A DNA stretch of 64,000 nucleotides from contig NZ_JAIQDE010000003.1 of NCBI RefSeq assembly GCF_020037015.1, positions 124,001 through 188,000 on the forward strand, read 5' to 3'. This document shows, piece by piece, positions 34,940-44,015 of this stretch. This DNA is from Corallococcus sp. AS-1-6. GTDB taxonomy: Bacteria; Myxococcota; Myxococcia; Myxococcales; Myxococcaceae. The number at the start of each line of letters is the position of its first letter. The first letter of the stretch is position 1. The notes below the pieces were generated by a model, which ran no database searches, was not told the DNA's origin, and saw only the letters and a program-made list of their open reading frames with translations. Both the position numbers and the translations under genes were made by a program.

Positions 34940-37900
34940 AAGGTCATCCCGATGAGGTGCAGGTCGCCGAAGCCGTCATCGAAGCGGTGGGCGTACTGGT
35001 AGAAGAACGAGAGCGCGTAGGCCTGGCCCACGGAGAGCCGCAGCGTGGCGGAGCCGCCCACCGCCCCGTGGTTGTCCCGGTTGTCCGTGCGCGCGAGGGA
35101 GCCGAACGCGTCCAGCTCCACCTGGCTGACGAAGAGGGACGGCAGCACCCACAGCGTGGACGCCCAGCCGTAGTCGATGATGAAGCGGTAGCGGTAGCGC
35201 GCGTTGGCGAGCACCACGTTGCGCGCGCGGAAGGTGTGGTCCTCGTAGCCGCGCAGGTACTCGCTGAAGGCGAGGCCCGGCTGGAGCTGGAGGGGCAGGT
35301 TCCCGTCCGTGGTGGTGTCGCGGTTGATGAAGATGGCCTGGCCCGGGAGGATGCCGCCGACCTCCAGCAGGCCGTCCGGCGCGCCGGGCAGGGCGCGGCC
35401 CACGACGGAGAGCTGGAGGTTGTCCTTGCCGGTGAAGGGCAGGCCGCCCAGGTAGCCGTCCACGCCCAGGCGCACGTCGCCCACGGTGGAGTCGAGCGTG
35501 AAGGCCTTCGGGAAGACGCCGCCGCTCACGGACAGGCCCAGGCCGCGCTGCGTGCCGCCGTAGGACGTGCTCTCGCCGGCGAAGTACGACGCGGCGACCT
35601 CCGGTCCGATGAGCCGCGTGGTGAGGGCCGGCCGGCGCTCCGTGGCGTCGAAGCGGCGGTCGAGCGCGAGCACGCCGAAGCTCACGGGGGTCGTCCAGAA
35701 CGTGCGGGACGCGAACACGGTGGCCTGCAGGTCCGTGCGCTGGTTCTCGCGCAGGCGTGACGCGGAGACCTGGAGGTAGAAGGGCGACAGCATCGCGTTG
35801 CCGTACGCGAACGACACGCCGGGCTGCTTCTCCTTCAGGTCGTACGTCAGCGTGAGGGCATAGGCGTTGAAGCCCAGCCGGTCCTGTCCCGCGATGGAGA
35901 TGCCACCCGCGAAGTACGGGTCGTTCTCATCGACGTCGTTGGGGACCGTGTAGAAGTAGGGGACGCGGTAGTTCGGGATGAAGAAGCCTTCGAGCGGCGA
36001 ATAGGGCTCGTCCGTCAGCACGTCCACCGCCTTGCCCACGACGGCCGGAGGCGTCACGGGCGCGTCCACGTCATGGGCGGGATCCACCGGCAGGGGCGGC
36101 GGCGCCACCGGCGCCGGGGGGACGTCGGCCGAGGCCTGCGTGGGGGCATCCGCCGGGGGCGCGGGCTGGCCGGGGAAGGCGACGAAGCCGTCCTGCGCGT
36201 CAGGGGCCCGCGCGGTGGCTCCTGGCTCGGGTGCCGGCGCGGTCGCGACGCTCTCGGGCGGCGGCTCGGGCGTCGCGCGCAACTCGGCCAGGGCTTCGGT
36301 GAGGGGCGCGCGGTCCACGGTGAACTGGATGCCGTCGCGGTTGAGGAAGACCACGGCGTCCCCGCCCGCGGGCGCGGCGTCGAGCACCAGGGTCGGCGCG
36401 TCGGTGACGCGGGCGATGCGCCGGGTGGACACCGTCATCACGTGCGCCTGGAGCCGGCCTTCGTGCTCGCGCAGGAAGACGAGGTGATCCGCGCCCAGCC
36501 ACCGGGGCGAGTAGTTGAACAGCCCGTCCCGCGTGAGCCAGCGCAGCGAGCCGTCCGGCTCGCGCAGCACCAGGTCCCAGCCCTGCGTGCCGTTCATGGG
36601 GAACACGTACCGCTCCCCGTCCGGTGAGGTCACCGGCGTGCCCAGCGCCGTGTGCGCCTTGAAGTCCGTCAGCCGCTCGCGCTGGCCGCTCTCCAGGTCC
36701 AGCCGCACGAGGTTGGCCGCGTCGCCGTTCACCTCCACGAAGACGTAGCCCCGGCCGTCCGCCGTCACGTCGCCGCCCATGCCCACCAGGTCGTCCCACA
36801 GCCGCACCACGTCGCCCGTGCGCGCGTCCACCCGCCACAGCTTCCCCGTGTAGCTGCCCACCACGTCCACGTCCGCGCTGACCAGGTACAGCCACCGGCC
36901 ATCCCGGCTGAACGTCATGCCGCTGACCAGCGACGGGCTGGCCACCACCCACCGGCGCCCCGGCAACAGCCGCACCAGCGCGCGGCTGAAGCGCTCGCGG
37001 CCGTCGCGCTCGAGCACCGTGAGGTGGGTGATCTGTTCGCGGCCCACGCTCACCAGCGCGGTGCTTCCGTCGGCCGGGTTCGCGACGAGCCGCGAGAAGT
37101 AGCCCGCCTCCCGCAGGAGCACCTGCTGCGTGGCGGGGCGCTCGCGCACCTGGAGGTCCTTCTGGAGGCTCTGCTCGAACTCGCTGAACAGCGACCCGAT
37201 GTCCTTGCCGTACACCCGCTTGAACCGCAGCGTCACCGCCAGGGGCGGGAGCAGCGAGCTGCCCTGCTCCTCCACCAGCTTCCACAGGCGCTTCTCGCCG
37301 TACGTCTTCGCCAGGTACTCCACGAAGTTCATGCCGCTCAGGTAGTTGCCGCCGAACGGATCCAGCGCGCGCTGCTCCGGGGACAGGTAGCCCGCGTTGA
37401 GCTCGCCCCGGCGGGCCTGCACCGCGCCCTCCCACCAGCCGCGCCACACCGGGCTGTGCGGACGTCCCGTGTCCTTGCCCAGCCGGCCCTCGTAGTAGGT
37501 CGCCAGACCCTCCAGGAACCAGGACTCGGTGAAGATGTTGGGCTGGAAGAGGCCGCCCGTGACCTTGTTCAGCACGTTCCACAGCCCGCCCACCTGCTGC
37601 ATCTGCACGTAGTGGACGGACTCGTGACAGGCCACGTCGCCGATGTCCGTCTCACCCAGGCCCAGCAGGTTGAACTGCTCCAGCGTCATGTGCTGCGGCA
37701 GCACCATCTGCTGCGGCGTGCTGGCGAACTCCGACTGGACGTACGCGTTGTTGAAGTCCGCGCTCGTCAGGTAGACGAGGACCCGCTTGCGCTCGGCCTT
37801 GCTCCACGCGTCGGTGCGCAGCCGGTCCACGCAGCCTTCCATCCGGGCGGCCACCCGCAGCGCCGTCGCCCGCAGGTGCGCCGGGTAGTAGAGCTCCATC

Positions 37901-38052
37901 GACCGAGTGGTCAGCTTGTGCATGTCGTCCCGGGCGAACGACGCCTGGACGTTCTGCGGAAAACGGGGTGCGACGAAAGCACACCCCGATGTCAGCAACA
38001 GGAGGCAAGCGAGGATGGCGGGCTGGCGGGCAGGCCCGCGAGGAGCTGACAT
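34936..38052 (-). CDS. Large lipoprotein with HExxH peptidase, beta-propeller and C-terminal outer-membrane barrel
   Basis: A 1038-residue protein with signal peptide and lipobox LTSGC (ATG 38052). Residues about 40-320 resemble a peptidase-MA-like gluzincin: HESVH near residue 142, followed by FLEGLATYYEGR that can supply the third zinc ligand. A TolB-like propeller follows (repeats such as MTFSRDGRWLYLVSA and TSPDGERYVFPM). Next is a Pro/Ala-rich linker (about 610-700), then an antiparallel strand-rich region of about 330 residues ending in aromatic Phe, as expected for an outer-membrane barrel. The combination is like surface-attached proteases. It is divergent from the next gene; the frame upstream to 38889 overlaps that gene and is a shadow. 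Confidence 0.85.
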   Translation of the reverse strand: MSAPRGPARQPAILACLLLLTSGCAFVAPRFPQNVQASFARDDMHKLTTRSMELYYPAHLRATALRVAARMEGCVDRLRTDAWSKAERKRVLVYLTSADFNNAYVQSEFASTPQQMVLPQHMTLEQFNLLGLGETDIGDVACHESVHYVQMQQVGGLWNVLNKVTGGLFQPNIFTESWFLEGLATYYEGRLGKDTGRPHSPVWRGWWEGAVQARRGELNAGYLSPEQRALDPFGGNYLSGMNFVEYLAKTYGEKRLWKLVEEQGSSLLPPLAVTLRFKRVYGKDIGSLFSEFEQSLQKDLQVRERPATQQVLLREAGYFSRLVANPADGSTALVSVGREQITHLTVLERDGRERFSRALVRLLPGRRWVVASPSLVSGMTFSRDGRWLYLVSADVDVVGSYTGKLWRVDARTGDVVRLWDDLVGMGGDVTADGRGYVFVEVNGDAANLVRLDLESGQRERLTDFKAHTALGTPVTSPDGERYVFPMNGTQGWDLVLREPDGSLRWLTRDGLFNYSPRWLGADHLVFLREHEGRLQAHVMTVSTRRIARVTDAPTLVLDAAPAGGDAVVFLNRDGIQFTVDRAPLTEALAELRATPEPPPESVATAPAPEPGATARAPDAQDGFVAFPGQPAPPADAPTQASADVPPAPVAPPPLPVDPAHDVDAPVTPPAVVGKAVDVLTDEPYSPLEGFFIPNYRVPYFYTVPNDVDENDPYFAGGISIAGQDRLGFNAYALTLTYDLKEKQPGVSFAYGNAMLSPFYLQVSASRLRENQRTDLQATVFASRTFWTTPVSFGVLALDRRFDATERRPALTTRLIGPEVAASYFAGESTSYGGTQRGLGLSVSGGVFPKAFTLDSTVGDVRLGVDGYLGGLPFTGKDNLQLSVVGRALPGAPDGLLEVGGILPGQAIFINRDTTTDGNLPLQLQPGLAFSEYLRGYEDHTFRARNVVLANARYRYRFIIDYGWASTLWVLPSLFVSQVELDAFGSLARTDNRDNHGAVGGSATLRLSVGQAYALSFFYQYAHRFDDGFGDLHLIGMTF

Positions 38053-38087
38053 GGCGGCGCATCCTACCGACCACAATTCGTAGTCAC

Positions 38088-38117
38088 GAACGCGTTTTTC
38101 ACGGTAAGGGAACGCGT
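38088..38117. promoter_or_regulatory. Two GAACGCGT repeats 22 bp apart in a divergent intergenic region
   Basis: GAACGCGT occurs at 38088-38095 and 38110-38117, a two-turn spacing, in the 90 bp between the divergent peptidase/barrel and 38143 genes. The first copy is part of an AACGCGTT palindrome. They may be operator half-sites shared by both promoters; chance cannot be excluded. Confidence 0.35.
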
Positions 38118-38142
38118 CGCATTCCCCACAGGAACCTTCCCA

Positions 38143-39468
38143 ATGACCGAACCCGCCGAGCCCCAGGGGCTCCCTGTTCCGCAGCACGTCCACAATGCGC
38201 AGCTCCAGCTTTCCGCCGCGTTGGAGAAGGCCAGCGGCGCGCCGGTCGACCTGACGAAGGCGCCGTGGGCGGACGTGGAGAAGTCGGTCATCCAGTTGCT
38301 GGGCGGCCGGTTCGACCCGAACAACCCGAACCACCAGGGCGCGGCGCTGGGCCTGGCGGGCGGCTTCGCGCTGCGCCTCATCTCCGAGCACCAGGCGTTC
38401 TGGTTCCCCAACCGGGACTCGCCGGAGGGCGCCTCGCTGGGCTTCCCGGAGGCCATCATCATGCTGTCCCCGTTCGGGGCGGTGATGGACGCGCTGGCGC
38501 AGGGCAAGTTGACGCGGCTGGACGACCTGGCCGCCGACATCCGCCGCTCGCTGGGGCAGGTGAAGTTCGGCACCAACCCGGCGCAGGCCCTGGGCGGCGG
38601 TCAGCCCCAGCGGCTGGGGCCGCAGGACTACCAGCGCCTGTTCGACCCGGGCTTCCTCCAGTTCATCGTGGTGGATCCGGCCAAGACGAAGCAGGCGCTG
38701 GAGGCGAAGACGGACGCGCTGGCGCGCGACGTGCGTGACGCGCTGGGCCGCACCCAGCCGCCGCTGCCGCCGGAGGCCCGCCAGCAGTTCGAGGGGCAGA
38801 TCGTCACGTCGCTGCAGCGCATGGAGCAGGGCAAGTCGCTGGCGGATCAGGCCGAGCGCGCCCCCCGGCTCGCGGAGCTGCTGACGCACCTGGTGGCGAC
38901 GGTGGGGGGCACGGGCTCAGCGCCTGAGGAGTTCTGGCACGACGTGGTGCTGCCGCTGCTCTTCATCGGCACGCCCGCGAGCTTCCCGCCGCTGGATGAC
39001 GATGAGCTGGAGGCGTTCAAGCAGGGCGCGGATCCGCTGGCGCTCTTCGTGGACGTGGTGCCGCACTCGCACCGCGCGCCGGACGAGGGCCTGCTGGGCG
39101 CGTTCGAGATGTCGGAGATCGGCCTGGTGCACCCGGCCTTCCAGAAGGTCGGCGCGCTGCGCCTGATCCGCATCAACCCGGACCGGCTGAAGCCGATGCT
39201 GGAGAAGTACGACCCGAACGCGACCATGGACGCGGTGCAGCGCTTCACGGAGCACGTGTCCAAGGCGGCGGGCAAGCCGGCCGCGGAGTCCCCGCAGGGC
39301 AAGGAGATGCTGCAGGCGGCGCTGACGCTGCTGGCGGACCTGAAGCGCTCCGTGGCGGTGGGCGGCGACGTCTGCCTGCGCCGCCTCACGGAGGCCGAGG
39401 CCGCCTCCGAGCAGGCGCTGGCCATCGTGCGCCGCGCGCTGCAGAGCCCGCGCATCATCCTCACCTAG
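38143..39468 (+). CDS. Unrecognised conserved-looking cytosolic protein
   Basis: A 441-residue protein I do not recognise. It has no signal peptide or transmembrane segment. Parts look globular and mixed alpha/beta: FALRLISEHQAFWFPNRDSPEGASLG (in parts), GFPEAIIMLSPFGAVMDALAQGKL, FWHDVVLPLLFIGTPASFPPLDDDELEAF, and a helical C-terminus with AEAASEQALAIVRRAL. Codon use matches neighbouring genes and the start at 38143 is preceded by ACAGGAAC. It is followed by a strong stem-loop, so it is probably transcribed alone. Confidence 0.75.
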   Translation: MTEPAEPQGLPVPQHVHNAQLQLSAALEKASGAPVDLTKAPWADVEKSVIQLLGGRFDPNNPNHQGAALGLAGGFALRLISEHQAFWFPNRDSPEGASLGFPEAIIMLSPFGAVMDALAQGKLTRLDDLAADIRRSLGQVKFGTNPAQALGGGQPQRLGPQDYQRLFDPGFLQFIVVDPAKTKQALEAKTDALARDVRDALGRTQPPLPPEARQQFEGQIVTSLQRMEQGKSLADQAERAPRLAELLTHLVATVGGTGSAPEEFWHDVVLPLLFIGTPASFPPLDDDELEAFKQGADPLALFVDVVPHSHRAPDEGLLGAFEMSEIGLVHPAFQKVGALRLIRINPDRLKPMLEKYDPNATMDAVQRFTEHVSKAAGKPAAESPQGKEMLQAALTLLADLKRSVAVGGDVCLRRLTEAEAASEQALAIVRRALQSPRIILT

Positions 39469-39480
39469 TCGGGTGGGAAG

Positions 39481-39512
39481 GGCGCGCGTCCGGGGCGACC
39501 GGGACGCGCGCC
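39481..39512. terminator. Bidirectional stem-loop between convergent genes
   Basis: A perfect 11-bp stem (GGCGCGCGTCC with GGACGCGCGCC) with a 10-nt loop fills the 45-bp gap between the convergent stop codons at 39468 and 39514. There is no long T-run on either side. Confidence 0.65.
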
Positions 39513-39513
39513 G

Positions 39514-40356
39514 TCACTTCCTCGCGAGCAGGGCGTCCAGCGCGGCACGGGGCTCCGGGCGGAGCCGCTCCGAGGCCAGGCGCAGGGCCCGCCGCGAGAG
39601 CCGTGCGTAGAGCGGAGCGATGTCGCGAGGCAGCGCCTTGAGGTGCGCCGCGACGACGCCCGCGTCTCCCCGGACGATGGGGCCGGTGAGTCCCCCGGAG
39701 AGGCCGCGCGCTTCGATGCCTCGCAGCGCCGAGCGCATCAGCGGCAGCAGGGCCTTCAGCGCGGCTTCCGGTTCAATGCCCGCGGCGCCCAGCGCGCCCA
39801 CGGCCGCGTCCGCCAGGGCCACCAGTCCACCGGCGCTCAGCACCGCGCCCGCGTGGTAGGCCGCGCGGTGCGCCTCCGGAACGTCGAACATCGCGAAGCC
39901 CACGTCCTCCGCCATGCGCTGGAGGACGGCGCGCAGGGCAGGGGAGCGGGTGCTGATGGCGGCGGTGTGGCCCGCGAGCGAGTCCCTCGCGGAGGACACG
40001 GCGCAGAGCGGATGGAACGAACCCACCGCGCGGCCCCGCTGCGTGCCCAGCGCGGAGAGGGGCAGGGCCCCCGCGGTGTGCACCAGCGCCACCGTGCGCG
40101 GCAGCTCGCGGGACAGGGCTTCGGACACCGAGGGCACCGCCGCGTCCGGAACGCACAGCACACAGACGCGAGCCCTCTTCAGGTCCGCCGCGGTCGCGGG
40201 CTTCAGGCCCAGGGCCCGCGCGCGCTCGCGGCCCGCGTCGTCACGCGAGTACACGCGCACGGGCCAGCGCTTCGCCTGCAACGCCAGCGCGAGCGCACCC
40301 CCCAGCCGGCCCGCGCCGACGATGACCACGGGGACGCGCTTCGCCTTTGTCGTCAC
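39514..40356 (-). CDS. ProC-like Rossmann/DUF2520 protein
   Basis: A 280-residue protein with an N-terminal NAD(P)-binding Rossmann domain (VPVVIVGAGRLGGALALAL) and an all-helical C-terminal domain of the DUF2520 type, with HAGAVLSAGGLVALADAA and SGGLTGPIVRGDAG. The layout is like pyrroline-5-carboxylate reductase or ketopantoate-reductase-like proteins. The family has been tied to no firm reaction. I prefer the GTG at 40356 because the dinucleotide motif then starts near residue 11; an ATG at 40425 would add 23 low-complexity residues. It follows the ClpA-like gene on the same strand. Confidence 0.85.
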   Translation of the reverse strand: MTTKAKRVPVVIVGAGRLGGALALALQAKRWPVRVYSRDDAGRERARALGLKPATAADLKRARVCVLCVPDAAVPSVSEALSRELPRTVALVHTAGALPLSALGTQRGRAVGSFHPLCAVSSARDSLAGHTAAISTRSPALRAVLQRMAEDVGFAMFDVPEAHRAAYHAGAVLSAGGLVALADAAVGALGAAGIEPEAALKALLPLMRSALRGIEARGLSGGLTGPIVRGDAGVVAAHLKALPRDIAPLYARLSRRALRLASERLRPEPRAALDALLARK

Positions 40357-40523
40357 GGGCGCACGACCTTGCGATGCCCTCGAAGCAGGTCGCACCGGCG
40401 CATCGGAGGCAGGAGCCTCCCGCATCAGCCGGCTTCGCGAACCCGTCGTGCGTGGACGCGCCGGATTCTCGGGCTCGGAGCGAGCAGTGCCGCTCCGCGT
40501 GCTCCGGCCTCGCCGCGCCGCTG

Positions 40524-43100
40524 TCAGACGGCGTCCCGGGCGAACTGGAGCTGTCCGGCCTGCACGGCGACGCGCACGCGGTCTCCCGCGCCGAACTCGC
40601 CGGAGAGGATGCGCTCCGCCAGGGGGCCTTCCACCAGCCGCTGCACCACCTGCCGCATCGGCCGCGCGCCCAGCATCGGGTCGAAGCCTCCGGACTTGAG
40701 CAGGTGACCCACCACGTCCGTGCCCGCCGTGTAGACGATGCCGCGCTCCGTCGCGAGCCGCTTGCTGCTCTCCGCCAGGATGAGCGTGGCGATCTTCGCC
40801 ACCTCCTGCTCCGCGAGCGGACGGAACGGCAGCCGCTCATCGATGCGGTTCCACAGCTCCGGCGGCAGCGCCTTGCGCGCCGTGTCCGACGCCATGTCCA
40901 GCGCCTTGCCCTCGGCCGCGTCCGCCGCGCCGAAGCCCACCGCGCGCCCCGTGCGGCTGAACGCCTCCGCGCCCAGGTTCGTGGTCATCACGATGACCGT
41001 GTTCGAGAAGTCGATGTGCCGGCCCTTGCCGTCCGTCAGCCGCCCCTCCTCCAGCACCTGGAGCAGCAGCATCTGCACCTCGCGGTGCGCCTTCTCGATC
41101 TCGTCCAGCACCACCACCGAGGACGGCCGGCGGCGCACCGGCTCCGTGAGCTGCCCGCCCTCGCCGAAGCCCACGTAGCCCGCGGGCGACCCGATGAGGC
41201 GCGAAACGCCGTGGGACTCGGACATCTCGCTCATGTCCAGGCGCACCAGCGCGTCCCGGTTGCCGAACAGCACCTCCGCCAGCGCCCGCGCCATCTCCGT
41301 CTTGCCCACGCCCGTGGGGCCCAGGAAGAGGAAGCTGCCCATGGGGCGGCGCGACGCGAAGCCCGCGTAGTTGCGGCGGATGACCCGGGCGATCCGCACC
41401 ACCGCGTCGCCGTGGCCAATCACCCGCTCCGCCAGGTCGTTCTCCAGCCGGAGCAGCCGCGCGGAGTCGTTCATCAGGAGCCGCTCCTCCGGCACCCCCG
41501 CCAGCTTCGCCACCACGCGCGCCACGTCCGCCGCGTCCACCCGGTGCTTGCCCTCGCGGTGGCAGCGGCTGCCCGCCAGGTCCACCACGCTGATGGCCTT
41601 GTCCGGCATGAACCGGTCCGTCACGTAGCGGCTCGCCAGCGACGCCGCGGCCTCCAGCGCCTCCGGCAGGTAGCGCAGCGCGTGGTGCTCCTCGTAGCGC
41701 CCGATGATGCCCTGGAGGATCTGCACCGTCTCCGGCACCGACGGCTCGTTCACCACCACCGGCGTGAAGCGCCGCTCCAGCGCCGGGTCCGCCGCGATGA
41801 ACTTGCGGTACTCGTCGTGCGTCGTCGCCCCGATGCAGGGGAACTCGCCGCGCGCCATCGCCGTCTTCAGCTCGTTGGCCGCGTCCTGCGGGCCCTCGCC
41901 CGTGGAGCCCGCGCCCACCAGCGTGTGGATCTCATCAATGAAGACCACCACGCGCCCCTCGGCCCGCCGCACCTCTTCCTTCAGCGCGTTGAGCTTCTCG
42001 GAGAACGAGCCGCGCAACTGCGTGCCCGCCACCAGCGTGGCCATGTCCAGCTCGACGAGGATCTTCTCCGCCAGCGTGCCGCGCAGCCCCATGAGGCGCT
42101 GCGCCACGCCCTCCACCACCGCCGTCTTGCCCACGCCGGGCTCGCCCAGCAGGCACGGGTTGTTGGTGCGGCGCTTGCCCAGGATGTCGATGACCTCCTC
42201 GACCTCCCGCGCGCGGCCCACCACCGGATCCAGCTTCCCCTCGCGCGCGGCCTGGCTCAGGTTGCGGCCCAGCGACGTGAGCATCGGGAACGCCTTGGCG
42301 TCCAGCGTCAGCGGCTGACCCTTGGCCTGCGCGGGCGGCGCGGACGGACGGGCCACCGGAGCAGGGGAGGCCACGGGCGGAGCGGGAGGCGTCGCGCGAG
42401 CCACCGGGGCCGGCGGCGCCACGCGCGGCATCGGCGGAGGCGGGGCTTCCGCGGCGGCGTCCTGCGTCACGTCGTCCTCGTCCACGTCGATGAGGTCTCG
42501 CGGCGACAGCGCGGGCGTCGTGCGCGCGGCCGGCGGCGGGGTCGTCACCGGGGGCGTCATCACCGGAGCCGGCGGGGCGGCCGGACGCGGCACGCTCAGC
42601 GCGAACGTGGAGGAGGGGAGGGGAGACGGCGGCGCGCCCACCGGACGGCTCACCGGTGCGCGCGTGGCCACCGCCTGGCCATAGCCCGGCTGGAGCCGGC
42701 GCGGCAGGCCACCGCTGGTGGAATAGGCGAGCGCCGTGTTGGACAGGGAGATGAGGTCCAGCCCCGTGCGCCCCAGCAGGTCGCTCGCGGCGCAGCGCTT
42801 GCGGATGATGGCGATGAGCAGGTGCAGACAGTCCGCCTCACCCGCCCGGAAGGTGCTGGCCAGCTCGCGGGCGCGCGCGGTCAGCTCCTGCACCACGTTG
42901 CCCGTCTCCGCCGGGGCCTCCGTGATGAGCTGGAGCAGCGCGTCCTCGTCCACGCCCTTCTCCTTCAGGAGGAGCTGGGCGCGGTTCTCCACCGTGAAGA
43001 GCGCCAGCAACACGTGGGCCGACGTGGGCTTCTGGGCGACGCTGCGGGCGATGTCATGCGCCTCATGGAGAACCTGGGCGAGATCCGTGCTGTCGACCAT
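40524..43100 (-). CDS. ClpA/ClpC-like double AAA+ unfoldase with a proline-rich linker
   Basis: An 858-residue Hsp100 protein. A Clp N-domain (residues 1-140) is followed by a Pro/Ala-rich linker of about 120 residues. The first AAA+ module has Walker A GEPGVGKT near residue 322 and VVVFIDEIHTLVGAG. The second has GPTGVGKT near residue 590 and VVVLDEIEKAH. The two modules are joined directly: the coiled-coil M domain of ClpB/ClpC is absent, as in ClpA. A VGFG tripeptide-containing loop in the second module sits where ClpA/ClpC have their ClpP-binding loop, so it may feed ClpP, but no clpP or clpS gene is adjacent. The gene stands alone with the DUF2520 gene downstream. Confidence 0.9.
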   Translation of the reverse strand: MVDSTDLAQVLHEAHDIARSVAQKPTSAHVLLALFTVENRAQLLLKEKGVDEDALLQLITEAPAETGNVVQELTARARELASTFRAGEADCLHLLIAIIRKRCAASDLLGRTGLDLISLSNTALAYSTSGGLPRRLQPGYGQAVATRAPVSRPVGAPPSPLPSSTFALSVPRPAAPPAPVMTPPVTTPPPAARTTPALSPRDLIDVDEDDVTQDAAAEAPPPPMPRVAPPAPVARATPPAPPVASPAPVARPSAPPAQAKGQPLTLDAKAFPMLTSLGRNLSQAAREGKLDPVVGRAREVEEVIDILGKRRTNNPCLLGEPGVGKTAVVEGVAQRLMGLRGTLAEKILVELDMATLVAGTQLRGSFSEKLNALKEEVRRAEGRVVVFIDEIHTLVGAGSTGEGPQDAANELKTAMARGEFPCIGATTHDEYRKFIAADPALERRFTPVVVNEPSVPETVQILQGIIGRYEEHHALRYLPEALEAAASLASRYVTDRFMPDKAISVVDLAGSRCHREGKHRVDAADVARVVAKLAGVPEERLLMNDSARLLRLENDLAERVIGHGDAVVRIARVIRRNYAGFASRRPMGSFLFLGPTGVGKTEMARALAEVLFGNRDALVRLDMSEMSESHGVSRLIGSPAGYVGFGEGGQLTEPVRRRPSSVVVLDEIEKAHREVQMLLLQVLEEGRLTDGKGRHIDFSNTVIVMTTNLGAEAFSRTGRAVGFGAADAAEGKALDMASDTARKALPPELWNRIDERLPFRPLAEQEVAKIATLILAESSKRLATERGIVYTAGTDVVGHLLKSGGFDPMLGARPMRQVVQRLVEGPLAERILSGEFGAGDRVRVAVQAGQLQFARDAV

Positions 43101-43316
43101 TCATGCTCCGGCAAGCGTCCAGCCGAGCGGAATACACCGTCCGCCGCTCCGCCGCAAAATTTAGGCTACAGACCGCTACAGGATGGATGCAAGGCAGGAT
43201 AAACCTTGGGGCGCGGCCGGATTTCGTTTGGCTGCCCGCCCGTTTCCCGACTCAATTCAAGGGACCGGGCAATCACTCCGGGAGGGCTGCGTAAACCGCC
43301 CTGAGACCCCATCCCT

Positions 43317-44015
43317 ATGACCTCCCTTGTTCAACCGGCGCGCGTCTTCGTGGACCCCCTTGGGGGCACGCGCGCCGCCGTCGAGGCCCGGCGCTGGCTG
43401 TGGCCCCTCCTCATCCTCGCCTTCTGCGTCGCCATCTCCGGCACCGCCTACGCGCTGCGCTGGGACGCCACCGCCTCCATCGTGAGCGCCCTGCCCACGG
43501 ACTCGACCGCGTCCAGCGTCTCCGAGTCCGACATCGCCGAGCAGATCCAGACGGCGTCGCGCAAGGCGCTGGTGGGCGGCATCGCCAAGGGGCTCATCGT
43601 GATGCCCCTGATGGTGCTGCTGCTCGCGTGCATCCTCTGGGTCGCGGCCTGGCTCTTCAACAAGCCCGCGGTCTTCGGGCAGTTGATGGCGGCCGCCGCG
43701 GTGGCGCTGCTGCCCATCGCGCTGTACCACCTCATCTACGCGGTGTGCGCGGCCTACCAGCACTCGCTCACCGACCTGCGCGCGGAGCGGCTCGTGCCCT
43801 CCAGCCTGGCCCTGCTGGAAGGCCTGTCGCCGAAGATGCAGCGCGTGCTCAAGGGCGTGGACTTCTTCAACCTGTGGAGCGTGGGCCTGCTGGGCGTGGG
43901 CTTCTCCACCGCAACCGGCATGCGCCTGGGGCGCTCGCTGCTGCTCATCGGGGTGATGTACCTCATGTACGTGGGTGTCTTCTTCATTGGCCTGCCGGCG
44001 GGAGGTGGCCGATGA
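43317..44015 (+). CDS. YIP1-like membrane protein at the head of the exporter operon
   Basis: A 232-residue membrane protein with five predicted helices and a soluble stretch between helices 1 and 2 (residues 50-85). The arrangement and PARVFVDPLGG at the N-terminus resemble bacterial YIP1-family proteins. No function is known. Its TGA overlaps the TolC-like gene's ATG (ATGA), so it belongs to the exporter operon and may be an accessory factor. The 216 bp upstream to the divergent clp gene contain an A+T-rich pocket (GCAAAATTTAGGC) and two GCTACAG repeats 10 bp apart (43165 and 43175), the likely promoter area. Confidence 0.75.
   Translation: MTSLVQPARVFVDPLGGTRAAVEARRWLWPLLILAFCVAISGTAYALRWDATASIVSALPTDSTASSVSESDIAEQIQTASRKALVGGIAKGLIVMPLMVLLLACILWVAAWLFNKPAVFGQLMAAAAVALLPIALYHLIYAVCAAYQHSLTDLRAERLVPSSLALLEGLSPKMQRVLKGVDFFNLWSVGLLGVGFSTATGMRLGRSLLLIGVMYLMYVGVFFIGLPAGGGR

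Noticed and set aside
38053-38889. N-terminal extension of the peptidase/barrel protein to 38889
   Set aside because: It runs antisense to the intact 38143 gene and would bury the signal peptide and lipobox inside the protein.
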